From an uncultured Fidelibacterota bacterium (GTDB lineage: Bacteria; Fidelibacterota; Marinisomatia; Marinisomatales; TCS55), in contig CAJXWT010000016.1 of the NCBI GenBank assembly GCA_913062595.1, positions 1 through 33,359 on the forward strand: a stretch of 33,359 bases of DNA. Direction: 5' to 3'. The notes under the pieces are model-generated. The model saw only the letters and a list, made by a program, of their open reading frames with translations, had not been told where the DNA came from and did not search any database. Made by a program: the position numbers and the translations under genes. Below, piece by piece: positions 16,632 to 25,778 of the stretch. Position 1 is the stretch's first letter; each line of letters starts with the position of its first letter.

Positions 16632-17168
16632 TTACCCGCCCTCGGGACGGTCGAGTGCTTTTCGAGCCGGTTCTGGCGGTAGATTGAGAATTTCTTCGCC
16701 AAAATAGTTCCCCATATGAGCAATAATGTCTTTAACAGAAATCATACCCTGGATTGTACCATCTTCATCTGTTATAGGGATATGTCGGATCCCAAAGACA
16801 TGCATTTTATTTAAGGCATAGGATATCGGATCATCTGGATGCAAAGTCTCTGGATTTTGGGTCATATAATCATCAATAATTTCAGCGGTCATATCCAATC
16901 CTTTGGCGATAGCACGGAGCAAAAAATCGCGTTCGGTCATTACGCCAATGATCTGGTTATCTTTTTCTACCATGACACAGCCAACTTTTTCATCCCGTAA
17001 TGTATCTATAACTGATTGGAGTGTAGTGCCAGATTGAACTGTTGGATGTTGTCTTAGTGATAATCCTTTGATCGGATCGTCAAGCGAAAGAGCTTCGAAA
17101 AGAGCGGACTCCGCCTTTTCTTCCAGTTCATCCATGCGGGCTAATTCATCATCGAAGTTCTCTGTCAT
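16632..17168 (-). CDS. Tandem CBS-domain protein
   Basis: A 178-residue cytoplasmic protein with two CBS domains (about 39-88 and 102-152). They show the usual VGCVMVEKDNQIIGVMTERDFL and GIRHIPITDEDGTIQGMISVKDI patterns. A CBS pair (Bateman module) generally binds adenine nucleotides such as AMP, ATP or SAM and signals energy state. There is no attached enzyme or transporter domain, and an acidic helix (about 5-28) precedes the pair. The partner is unknown. The gene follows the 600-residue secreted protein by 36 nt. Confidence 0.92.
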   Translation of the reverse strand: MTENFDDELARMDELEEKAESALFEALSLDDPIKGLSLRQHPTVQSGTTLQSVIDTLRDEKVGCVMVEKDNQIIGVMTERDFLLRAIAKGLDMTAEIIDDYMTQNPETLHPDDPISYALNKMHVFGIRHIPITDEDGTIQGMISVKDIIAHMGNYFGEEILNLPPEPARKALDRPEGG

Positions 17169-17204
17169 AATTATTTATATAGATTTGTATTCAAATTTAA
17201 CACC

Positions 17205-19007
17205 CTACTTTAAATAAATCATTTTGCGACTATAAACAACCGGAAAATAATCATCAATATGGGCTTGAATTGTCATGAAATATACTCCGCTGGAATAATT
17301 TTCTCCATTCCAGGAGTAACTGTACAATCCCTTACTCAATTGATTTTCTTCAAAAAAGAGATAAATGATACGGCCAGCAGCATCATTGATATATAGACTT
17401 ACTACGGCAGGCTGAAGTAAATCAAAAGAAATGGTGGTCTCAGCATTAAAGGGATTGGGATAATTCTGATATAATGCAAAGATTTCCGGTATCATCAACT
17501 TAGCTGATCCAGATCGGGTTAGATCATTTGGTGCACCAAGTGTGGAAAATGAATACGTCTTCCAGCGTTGGTGATCCGGTATGCGACCTTCGGTTATTTG
17601 CCGCTCTGTAAAAATTGCCCTGGTATCAATCAATTGCCAATTACCAAACTGATCCATCTCTTTCAAATCCAGCCACATAAATAGCTGATCAGTATTCCAC
17701 GTAAATGCCGAGTCATTAAATACAGGCTCAAAACTAAGTACCGGTGTGAATTCCCAAACTAAATAATCATCAATAAATAAACCCAATACATGGGTCTCAG
17801 TAACATTACCATGGACTTCAACGGCAATCTGTTGACTTTCTGGCCTATTTACAATTTCATTTAAACAAAATTGAGCTACTGGTATGGATACAATAAGCGG
17901 AGGAGCAGTCAATGAATCTGCCAACATGAAGAACTGATTATCGATGGTCAGACCATAACCGTACGCTTCTTGGGGAAAAGGCAATATCTGCTGCAGGGCA
18001 CCATTTATCACTAACTCAATTTTTTCCATACTATCATCTAATTTCACATCAATAATTTCTGCATCTGCGAATGTCTGCTGGTCAAGGATAAATTCATTCT
18101 GGCCATCCCGTAAAACAATTGTTTGGACCATCTCTGCATCGATAATGCCAAGTCTGATAAAACTGATCCCTTCTGCATTCACCCAGGATCCTAAAGGCAA
18201 TACTGGGTGGGAAACATTGAGAATTTCCGTTTCCTGATGCAATAAATCTTGTGCTGTGAATAGGCGGCGCATTATACGATCGGTAAATTTTATCGCGTGA
18301 TTTTTCCATTCCGCTGAAGTTAAAAGAAATTGATTTTTTACCGAAAATCCAACCCGTGCCATTACATCCTCAAGTTCAATACGTAAAGCCCTGATAGATT
18401 CATCAGAGAAAATACCTTCAAATTCACTGATACCATTAAAGCCTGCATAGGAAATCCAAGATCTGGGTGTAGCATCTATCGGAAAAAGCATGGCCTGTAT
18501 TATATCAACCTGATTGCTGTCCATCGTTGTCAATAGGCTGATTAATACATTACCAAGTATTTGACCATGAAATTGATCTATCGTTTTATGATCATAATTA
18601 GCTATCATTTCTTCAGATTGACTCAGTGTTGGCAGCAGACCAAAATCAAGCACAGGTTTCGCGAAAGGAGGCGCATCAGCAATACTGGTGAACAATTCCC
18701 CAACGGTGGATTCTATTTCAACGCTGTAAAAATATGGCCTCGTTCCAACAACTTCTTGATCGAGATAGCGGTCTATTGCTGTATTAGTTTCAAAAACTAA
18801 TATGGCATTTAAAAAAGAATCCTGAGTACGGTATAATCTCACCGATTGCACTTCTATCTGATCTGGCACTTCCCAAACTATCAATATGGATCCATTACCA
18901 CTATGAGCTTCAAGGTCAATTAATTGGTTATACACAATATCTTCAGCCCGAACAGGTGCGAAGACAAATAGTCCAAATAATACCGATAAATACGTAATTA
19001 TTTTCAT
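17205..19007 (-). CDS. Secreted protein with FnIII-like N-terminus and C-terminal sorting domain
   Basis: A 600-residue exported protein. A clear signal peptide (about 1-21, ending APVRA) is followed by a fibronectin-III-like segment (about 32-105; ILIVWEVPDQ, SVRLYRT, YFYSVEIES). A long region of unknown fold comes next. The last 90 residues (511-600) are a Por/T9SS-type or FlgD-Ig-like sorting domain: YPNPFNAETTISFDL, AAGRIIY and a final SSGVYFM...YSRKMIYLK. Such tails direct export and cell-surface attachment in Bacteroidota-like envelopes. The central region has no recognised catalytic motif. It follows a subtilisin with a related tail by 78 nt. Confidence 0.88.
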   Translation of the reverse strand: MKIITYLSVLFGLFVFAPVRAEDIVYNQLIDLEAHSGNGSILIVWEVPDQIEVQSVRLYRTQDSFLNAILVFETNTAIDRYLDQEVVGTRPYFYSVEIESTVGELFTSIADAPPFAKPVLDFGLLPTLSQSEEMIANYDHKTIDQFHGQILGNVLISLLTTMDSNQVDIIQAMLFPIDATPRSWISYAGFNGISEFEGIFSDESIRALRIELEDVMARVGFSVKNQFLLTSAEWKNHAIKFTDRIMRRLFTAQDLLHQETEILNVSHPVLPLGSWVNAEGISFIRLGIIDAEMVQTIVLRDGQNEFILDQQTFADAEIIDVKLDDSMEKIELVINGALQQILPFPQEAYGYGLTIDNQFFMLADSLTAPPLIVSIPVAQFCLNEIVNRPESQQIAVEVHGNVTETHVLGLFIDDYLVWEFTPVLSFEPVFNDSAFTWNTDQLFMWLDLKEMDQFGNWQLIDTRAIFTERQITEGRIPDHQRWKTYSFSTLGAPNDLTRSGSAKLMIPEIFALYQNYPNPFNAETTISFDLLQPAVVSLYINDAAGRIIYLFFEENQLSKGLYSYSWNGENYSSGVYFMTIQAHIDDYFPVVYSRKMIYLK

Positions 19008-19049
19008 GAGATTAACAACCCGACGAGATCAAATTTGGAGGAATTATTA

Positions 19050-19071
19050 GCGGAAGGCAAGCAAATTCCGC
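19050..19071 (-). terminator. Stem-loop downstream of the subtilisin gene
   Basis: Minus strand GCGGAA, 10-nt loop, TTCCGC forms a 6-bp stem 14 nt after the subtilisin stop. No T tract follows, so it may be an mRNA-stabilising or processing element instead of an intrinsic terminator. Confidence 0.25.
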
Positions 19072-19085
19072 CGTAAGTGATTTTA

Positions 19086-20789
19086 TTATTTTATTAGGGT
19101 AATTTTCTGACTCAAGGCTGTTTGCCCTGCGGTAGACCTGACGATATAAATACCACTTGGCTGGGCAGTAGCATTCCAAATGAAGTGATGATCACCAATA
19201 TCCAATAACTCATTACAGATCGTAGTGATTCGCCGGCCATTGATATCAAATATATTTATTGTTACCAGAGATGCCCTTGCCATTGAGATCGAAAGGGTAA
19301 CTGATGGATTAAAAGGATTTGGATAAACTGTATTTAATGAAAAGGATGCTGGCCGTTGCGGGGGAATGGTTGACCCGCTGTAATTATAGAATATGGCCGA
19401 CCAAATATTTACTAAACCATAGCCATAATCATTATTTGGCATATCCGCCTGGGATGCGGTCATCATTAATGCTTCCCTTACTTCCATATTGGTCCATTGT
19501 GGATTTGCGCTTAACAAAACAGCGGCTACGCCGGCAACAAGAGGTGATGAAGCCGATGTGCCACTATAAAATTCTGAATATCCGCCTGATGGGTTTGCAG
19601 CTGCTACGCCCACACCCAGAGCACTTACTTCCGGTTTGATGCGCCCATCATAGCTTGGTCCTCTAGAGCTAAAATAAACAATTAAACTATCCGCGCTTAC
19701 GGCACCTACAGCAATGACCGAGTCTGCATCAGCTGGTGCACTGATATAATAACTCAATGATTCACAGGGATCTTCAGGCGGATCTTCATTGGCCCAATTT
19801 CCAGCAGAAGTAACACACACCAATCCCAAACTTGCGGCAATATCAACACCAATGGTGGTGATAGCAGTATTGCCATCCATATCGCAATATGAATACCAAT
19901 CTAAATACCCCAAGGATGAATTGACTACATCGGCACCATTTGCTTCACCCCATTCCAGCGCAGCTACATAATTATCTTCTTCCTGCTGAATTTCTTCGGC
20001 AACGATTTCAGTCTTCGCTAGTAAATATTCCGAACCAAAGGCAGGACCAATAAGTGTTCCGGGTACATAAGCACCCATGATAGATAGAACAGATGTACCG
20101 TGGTTATGCTGATTGTCATGTGTTTCCGAATCGGTTTCGTTGGCCGTGTTGTTATCGTCATTTATGAAATCCCACTGATCGATAACATGCAATGAATCGA
20201 AAGCTTCATGTGTAAGGTCAAATCCAGTATCGATAACTAAAATGCGAACACCCTGACCAAAATAACCAATATCATGAGCCAGATCACAGTTCATCATTTC
20301 AATCTGTGTCTGTGCCAGCCCATAATCCATTAGCGAAGAATTTCGGCGTTCGTTGTGTGTCATATTATTGATTGTTTTATGTTTTCCTCTACGCAGCTTT
20401 GCCACTGGTTGAATACGTGTAACAAAATTCATACCTGCTATTGTTTGGATCTGCTCCATACTAGCAAATACAGATAATGCATTTAACCATTTTGACTCAC
20501 GGCGCACTTCTACACCAACAGATATGATACGGTTAATATATTTCTGGTGCACTGGCACATCATACCAGGTCACTGGTTCGGAGAATAATTTTTTTCGTCG
20601 TTCTAACGTTTTCGGATGCAAGGTTATATTTTGTTTTCTTGCGGCAACATTTGGTCCCTTATCCTTAAACATTATCCAAGCATGGATTTGATCATCCTCA
20701 CGCACAGCTTCATTTAGTTTTTGGAAGTCCACATCAGCTGCAGCTGCAATGCAGGCAGCCAAAAATGGAATGATAAAATATCTTCTCAC
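19086..20789 (-). CDS. Secreted subtilisin-like (S8) serine protease with C-terminal sorting domain
   Basis: An exported protease of 567 residues. A signal peptide (about 1-18) is followed by an inhibitor-like propeptide region (about 20-150), where HPKTLERRKKL is typical of this S8 group. The catalytic domain (about 170-465) carries D187 (VIDTG), H230 (HNHGTS), oxyanion N331 (SAGN) and S412 (SGTSASSP), a full triad. The C-terminal 83 residues (485-567) form a sorting domain of the Por/T9SS type (VYPNPFNPSVTL ... SGIYIVR). The start is GTG, sharing its first base with the TAG stop of the upstream carboxypeptidase (TAGTG), so the two proteases are translated together. Confidence 0.96.
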   Translation of the reverse strand: MRRYFIIPFLAACIAAAADVDFQKLNEAVREDDQIHAWIMFKDKGPNVAARKQNITLHPKTLERRKKLFSEPVTWYDVPVHQKYINRIISVGVEVRRESKWLNALSVFASMEQIQTIAGMNFVTRIQPVAKLRRGKHKTINNMTHNERRNSSLMDYGLAQTQIEMMNCDLAHDIGYFGQGVRILVIDTGFDLTHEAFDSLHVIDQWDFINDDNNTANETDSETHDNQHNHGTSVLSIMGAYVPGTLIGPAFGSEYLLAKTEIVAEEIQQEEDNYVAALEWGEANGADVVNSSLGYLDWYSYCDMDGNTAITTIGVDIAASLGLVCVTSAGNWANEDPPEDPCESLSYYISAPADADSVIAVGAVSADSLIVYFSSRGPSYDGRIKPEVSALGVGVAAANPSGGYSEFYSGTSASSPLVAGVAAVLLSANPQWTNMEVREALMMTASQADMPNNDYGYGLVNIWSAIFYNYSGSTIPPQRPASFSLNTVYPNPFNPSVTLSISMARASLVTINIFDINGRRITTICNELLDIGDHHFIWNATAQPSGIYIVRSTAGQTALSQKITLIK

Positions 20790-23050
20790 TAATAACCCAT
20801 TATCAAGGCAATTAGCAATCCAATATCATCAGCATTAACAAACCCATCTGCATTCATGTCTGCAATAGGTATAAGATTGGCAGATATTGTGTTGTTAAAT
20901 ATTGCGTATTCAATTAATACCAGTAGATCATAAACATTCAGTATTTGATCCTGATAGAGATCACCCTTGAGAAATCTCTGATATCCGCTTATGGTAAAAT
21001 CATCAAAATAAAACCCGTCTTCTTCTACAGATCCGTCAGATCTCAATATGAACCTAACACTCACCTCCGGCTCATGGACATATGCTGGAAGATCAATAAA
21101 CTCGTTTACCCATTCATCCTGATAACCATCATAACCAGGTTCACCGCTAGTTTGCACACCCTGTCCGTTACCAGTAGTTGTATAATTCCCACTTAATGAA
21201 TGCCAAGATATACCATCAGTTGATTCCTGAAACTGAACAAAATCATGATTTGCTTCAATGTCCCATTTCGATGTAAAGGTTACATAAGGATGAGCCACAC
21301 CTATGAAACTCAGTGAATTGATCAATTGCGTAATACTTGTACCCCAATCACCAATATACTCGCCACTTGGACTATCCGTAATGCTGTACATGCCTTCTAC
21401 TGCATCTTGAACTGTTCCCCAATTGTCATCATCAGTCCAAAATGTCATACCATTCTCTCCACCATCTTGAAATATTACCTCCGGAGTTCCAAAAATAACT
21501 AATACACTATCCAAGCGTGGTAAACTACTACTATCCTGAAGTGTAATTTCAAACCCCGCTTTGGTGCCATTAATAGTGCCTGCAGGTACAGAAAGTAATA
21601 TAGTCGTAGTATCCGTCATTCTTGATGGCAGTGATTGGATGGTCACTGTTTCGTTATTAATCAGACTTATATCATTCAAGGGATTGATAGATATCGATAC
21701 TGATCCGTCAGAATCTGTAAGTCCGCGGTTTTGAATCACCAATGATATTGCAACTATATCTTCTAGTTCTGGAGACTGATTATCTAATAGTCTGTCAAAT
21801 ACGATGTAATCACTGCCAGCCACCAATGCAAAAACTTTATTACTATGTACCTGATCCTGACAAAGGGGCACCACCCGATCTTCTGATGGCCAGAAATTAT
21901 CGGCATAGGAACCAACCTCGGGAGTATAGGATAGCAAACCTGCAGAACCATAAGTCCAATCAACTGCATCACCATTTACCCCATAACCAATTGTTTCCAT
22001 ACCCGTTCCAACTGCATAACCATTTGCACGTGTCATCTCAGCGCCAATCTCGCGCAATGTTGAAAGATCTGGCTCATCAGGAAGTGTGCCATCTCCCCAA
22101 CTGTGAATAAGAACATTGGAATAGGAATGGTAATGGAGCACATTCTTGAATTGTCTTGATAATATGAAATCACTGATTGCTTCTGTTTCAGGTTCTGAAA
22201 AAGCTGAAGTCCCTCGGTATATACCACTGCAAGGATTACCGGATGATCCTGAGTAATTTGGACCCCAATGGTAACCGTAATTTCGATTAAGGTCTACCCC
22301 CTGGTCAGTGCCCTCATTACAATTTGAATCATCTGGATTTGGTCGACGGTTTTTCCGATGCATTCCACCCCCATTAGGTGCAATAGTTTCATTATAAGCA
22401 TAACCATCAGGATTTATGATCGGGACAAACCACATTTCTCTATGGTCAACCAAAAATCCAGCGGTTACATCGGAACTGTAATTCTCACAAAGCCAGCGAA
22501 CAAAATAAAATAAATTCATCATACTCAATGGCTCTCGGGCATGGGTAAGGCCGGTATATAATACTTCCGGCTCATCCTCATCAATGCCTGGATTATCTGA
22601 TACCTTGAAGGCCCATATTGTTCGTCCCTCTATGCTTGCACCTATTGAATCTTTCTGGCTTACAAAACCGGGATACATATTCCGCAGCGTATCCATCTGT
22701 GCCTCCGCTTGTAGTAATGTATAGTTACCCAGCATAGACCCTAAGGGAAAGTCACGTTCCATGCCTAGTATAGACCTGGTTATGAAATATTCCGTAAGGT
22801 CATACTGCAGCACATCAAACGGAATGCCTATTTCCAAGAGAGCTTGAGATTCTTCCATTGTTACCACGAGATCTAAAGATCCATCTTTATTTTTACGCAC
22901 ATGATCAAGCGGTATTCCCAAATTATTCAAAGACTGCAGTGTACTGGGATCTGCATGGAATACACGTATTTCCTGGTAAATATAATCTCCTGCTGATAAT
23001 AGATGGATCGTAATGATAAAATAAACTGGTATAGTGCGGATGATTTTCAT
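20789..23050 (-). CDS. Secreted M14 zinc carboxypeptidase with dockerin-like tail
   Basis: A 753-residue exported metallocarboxypeptidase. After a signal peptide (about 1-20) and a propeptide-like region, the catalytic domain (about 105-410) shows zinc ligands in THARE (H170, E173) and HYHSY (H308). Substrate-binding residues are in DLNRNY (N255, R256), and the catalytic glutamate is in YTPEVG (E378). Beta-rich domains follow: a CARDB-like segment (about 410-515), then a MAM/immune-inhibitor-like segment (about 530-690). The last 60 residues (694-753) have two calcium-loop repeats, GDLYQDQILNVYDL and ADMNADGFVNADDI, like a dockerin type I pair. No Por-type sorting tail is seen, unlike the next two secreted proteins. 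Confidence 0.95.
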   Translation of the reverse strand: MKIIRTIPVYFIITIHLLSAGDYIYQEIRVFHADPSTLQSLNNLGIPLDHVRKNKDGSLDLVVTMEESQALLEIGIPFDVLQYDLTEYFITRSILGMERDFPLGSMLGNYTLLQAEAQMDTLRNMYPGFVSQKDSIGASIEGRTIWAFKVSDNPGIDEDEPEVLYTGLTHAREPLSMMNLFYFVRWLCENYSSDVTAGFLVDHREMWFVPIINPDGYAYNETIAPNGGGMHRKNRRPNPDDSNCNEGTDQGVDLNRNYGYHWGPNYSGSSGNPCSGIYRGTSAFSEPETEAISDFILSRQFKNVLHYHSYSNVLIHSWGDGTLPDEPDLSTLREIGAEMTRANGYAVGTGMETIGYGVNGDAVDWTYGSAGLLSYTPEVGSYADNFWPSEDRVVPLCQDQVHSNKVFALVAGSDYIVFDRLLDNQSPELEDIVAISLVIQNRGLTDSDGSVSISINPLNDISLINNETVTIQSLPSRMTDTTTILLSVPAGTINGTKAGFEITLQDSSSLPRLDSVLVIFGTPEVIFQDGGENGMTFWTDDDNWGTVQDAVEGMYSITDSPSGEYIGDWGTSITQLINSLSFIGVAHPYVTFTSKWDIEANHDFVQFQESTDGISWHSLSGNYTTTGNGQGVQTSGEPGYDGYQDEWVNEFIDLPAYVHEPEVSVRFILRSDGSVEEDGFYFDDFTISGYQRFLKGDLYQDQILNVYDLLVLIEYAIFNNTISANLIPIADMNADGFVNADDIGLLIALIMGY

Positions 23051-23094
23051 TCAAGGAAAATATAACATAGAAATTTTCACAACAAAAGGAGTAC

Positions 23095-23123
23095 CCAAAA
23101 AAGTAACGCTTTAATCGTTTTTT
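23095..23123. terminator. Possible weak bidirectional terminator after citrate synthase
   Basis: On the minus strand, AACG, 7-nt loop, CGTT is followed by ACTTTTTT. On the plus strand the same stem is followed by a run of seven T. The stem is only 4 bp, so support is slight. It sits in the 87-nt gap between the citrate synthase stop and the carboxypeptidase start. Confidence 0.25.
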
Positions 23124-23137
23124 TATTCTTTATGTAA

Positions 23138-24409
23138 TCAGCAGTTGTCTTTTAGCCATCTCGTTGTTACCGACTTCGGCCGCATAATGGGGATGCCCAG
23201 AGCACGGTTGATAACGATTTGACTAATTATTCCCATGGACCGGGAAATACTGAATAAAACAGTGTAATAACTGAATTCTCTGAGACCATAATGATAAAGT
23301 AATGCGCCAGAGGCTGCGTCAACATTCGGCCATGGATTTTTGGCTTTGCCATGCTTTTTCAATACCTCCGGGACTACATCAAAGAGCGTTTCAACTATAT
23401 GAAATACATCGTCATTTTCTATATGTTCTTTACCAAAATTCATAAAAGCGGTAAATCGCGGATCAGGACAGCGCAATACGGCATGACCATAGCCAGGAAT
23501 AACTCTTCCGTTTTTTAACCGATCCCAGCACAACTGCTCCAATTCATCGCGGGAAGGAGCCCCGCCAAACTTATCTCTGATCTCAAGAACAAATTTCAAA
23601 CATTCCTGATTTGCCAATCCATGCAGCGGTCCAGCCAATGCGTTTAATCCACCAGATACAGCATAATATAAATCAGAGAGAGTTGAACCAATGGTTAAAG
23701 ATGTAAATGCACTGGCATTACCGCCTTCGTGGTCACAATGGAGCATCAAATACAAGCGCATAAGTTTTTTTACATTCCCATCAGGATCATTCAGCCCGAG
23801 CATATGGGCAAAATTTGCTCCCCAGTCCAGTGATCCATCAGGTTCGATTAACCCGCTTTTTTGAAAGCGGATTCTATATACTCCTGCACCAATAGCTGGT
23901 AATTTTGCAATTAGACTAAGTCCATCTTCCAGCATAGGTTTCCAAAAATCCTCCTTACTCAGCCCTTTATCGTAATTTTTCCTGAAGACCGATTCTTTTT
24001 CCATCGCTAGAACGGCAGTGTTTAACATGGCCATTGGATGAGAATCTTCAGGCATACTGTTAAGTATGGTCCAAATATAATCCGGCACAACAGCATGCTC
24101 ACTGAGTTGCGACTGCAAATTGGTTAGAGCATCTTCATCGGGCATTTCATCAGCAAGCAAAAGAAAGAATACCTGTTCTGGTAAAATATCAATTATATCT
24201 AATAATGGTTTGCCTCTGATGATTAAACCAGTATCTGGTGAAACGGACGATGTGTCACAAACCAGTCCTTTTACACCACGCATGCCTCCATAGGCCTGGG
24301 TTAAGGTAACATCACTTATAACAGATGAACCATTATTCTTAAGCAGTGACTCGACATCATCACGCCAGACAGGAATTTTTTCTTCCAAAGTATTATATAA
24401 GCTAGCCAT
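23138..24409 (-). CDS. gltA: Citrate synthase (mitochondrial-like type)
   Basis: Condenses acetyl-CoA and oxaloacetate to citrate, the entry step of the TCA cycle. The 423-residue protein resembles the eukaryotic-type homodimeric enzyme more than the NADH-regulated E. coli form. The catalytic residues are H263 (GPLHGLANQE), H309 (GYGHAVLR) and D364 (NVDAASG). Their spacings of 46 and 55 residues equal those of pig H274/H320/D375. LHCDHEGGN (224-230) is also typical. There is no mitochondrial-like presequence. It is set apart by gaps on both sides, and a candidate promoter lies upstream, so it is probably its own transcription unit. Confidence 0.97.
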   Translation of the reverse strand: MASLYNTLEEKIPVWRDDVESLLKNNGSSVISDVTLTQAYGGMRGVKGLVCDTSSVSPDTGLIIRGKPLLDIIDILPEQVFFLLLADEMPDEDALTNLQSQLSEHAVVPDYIWTILNSMPEDSHPMAMLNTAVLAMEKESVFRKNYDKGLSKEDFWKPMLEDGLSLIAKLPAIGAGVYRIRFQKSGLIEPDGSLDWGANFAHMLGLNDPDGNVKKLMRLYLMLHCDHEGGNASAFTSLTIGSTLSDLYYAVSGGLNALAGPLHGLANQECLKFVLEIRDKFGGAPSRDELEQLCWDRLKNGRVIPGYGHAVLRCPDPRFTAFMNFGKEHIENDDVFHIVETLFDVVPEVLKKHGKAKNPWPNVDAASGALLYHYGLREFSYYTVLFSISRSMGIISQIVINRALGIPIMRPKSVTTRWLKDNC

Positions 24410-24487
24410 CAGTGTCTAAATAAATTTATAAATACTATTTCGGTCCCTGCGAAAATAACACAATTAGAATTTAATTTAATGTTCAAT

Positions 24488-24516
24488 TTTGTAAGCGCTT
24501 CATCATTGTTTGTCAA
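24488..24516 (-). promoter_or_regulatory. Candidate promoter for citrate synthase
   Basis: Minus strand TTGACA (24511-24516, full -35 match) and TACAAA (24488-24493) are separated by 17 nt. The -35 box overlaps the stop codon of the DUF1015 gene. An 8-bp palindrome, AAGCGCTT, lies in the spacer. The predicted start would leave a leader of about 70 nt before the citrate synthase ATG. Confidence 0.4.
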
Positions 24517-25769
24517 TCACCGATACCGGCCGTTACTAAACCTGAATAAACCTTTGGATAAAAATAGGTGGACTTCTGCGGCATCGTTTCACCTGTTTCA
24601 GCCACGTCAAATATCTGATCAAGATCAGGCGGGTTAACAAAAAATACAAAATCATAGTCGGAAACATTCTTGATCATTTCCAATGCTGGTTCATTCCCCC
24701 GGATGTAACCTAGATACCCAAGATCATTCTGGTCCCTTGTATCAATTCCACACGCCGGTTTCAAGATCAACTGATGCAGGACATTTACATCCAATGCCTG
24801 TGATGCAGTTGATAAATCACGGGTCCAATTTTTTTTTCCCTTATAACTCAATAAATAGGCGTTACCTACACGTGTAAGAACACCTAGGTTAATTGTATCT
24901 GAAGAGCGACGCTGATCCATCTCATTCAACAGTTCCGCTGCTGATGATTTTTTTTCAATATCAAACCGCCCCTTTATTTTTTTAATAAACCGGTCATCAT
25001 CGATTGGTTTCCCGCGAATTATACGATGTGTTGGTAGGACATTCATACCATCATTATACGCATTCACCAATGTTACCATGACCCGGTCACTTCCATTTAT
25101 TTCAGGGTGATCATGGGCATACTGATAGGCGGTCTTATAGCGATGATGACCATCCGCTATTATGGCTTTTGTACCCGCTAACACATTCTGGATCGTATTT
25201 ATCTCGCCCTCATCTGTCAAACGCCATAGTCTATATTGAATTCCATCCAACACTACATCAATAAGCGGAATATCATCTTCATAGGCTCCCATAATGGATT
25301 CTACTGTTCGTGTTTGATCACGATAACTCATAAATATCTGACCGGTATTCGCCTTCGTCGCTTTCATCAAATTGTACCGATCATTGATATGTTTAGATAT
25401 AGTTTGTTCATGGGGTAAAACCTGCCCGCCCAATTTTGTTATTTTCAGTTTGGTGATAAATCCTGTGCGTTCAATTTGTTGTTCACCCTGCAGAAAGGAT
25501 TGGCACAATAGATAAACAGAAGGATCAGTATCCTGTATTAGTATTTCATTTTTTTTCCATTCAGAAAATGTTTTTTCTGCTTCTGAATATCTCTCGTTAC
25601 CCGCCGATCGATTTAAAATAATTCGAACATAATTGTAGGGGGATCGTTCGTATAATGCAGATTGATCAGCATCATTAATTACATCATACGGAGGTGCGAT
25701 TACCTGACTGAGGTCGCTGACGATATCGGTGTTGAACCGCCAGCCTTTAAAAGGGAAAATATTTACCAT
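24513..25769 (-). CDS. DUF1015 family protein
   Basis: A 418-residue cytoplasmic protein matching DUF1015 over its full length. Visible family signatures are IAPPYDVI (24-31), VLPHEQTISK (117-126) and ADGHHRYKTAY (205-215). The DGHHR motif is like that of ParB/Srx-fold proteins, including free-serine kinases, so a nucleotide-dependent reaction is possible but unproven. The gene starts 9 nt after the last TagF-like gene and is probably the final member of the phosphonate operon. A candidate promoter for the next gene overlaps its stop. Whether it has a role in phosphonate metabolism, or is a housekeeping passenger, cannot be told here. Confidence 0.9.
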   Translation of the reverse strand: MVNIFPFKGWRFNTDIVSDLSQVIAPPYDVINDADQSALYERSPYNYVRIILNRSAGNERYSEAEKTFSEWKKNEILIQDTDPSVYLLCQSFLQGEQQIERTGFITKLKITKLGGQVLPHEQTISKHINDRYNLMKATKANTGQIFMSYRDQTRTVESIMGAYEDDIPLIDVVLDGIQYRLWRLTDEGEINTIQNVLAGTKAIIADGHHRYKTAYQYAHDHPEINGSDRVMVTLVNAYNDGMNVLPTHRIIRGKPIDDDRFIKKIKGRFDIEKKSSAAELLNEMDQRRSSDTINLGVLTRVGNAYLLSYKGKKNWTRDLSTASQALDVNVLHQLILKPACGIDTRDQNDLGYLGYIRGNEPALEMIKNVSDYDFVFFVNPPDLDQIFDVAETGETMPQKSTYFYPKVYSGLVTAGIGD

Positions 25770-25778
25770 ATCAAAGAC

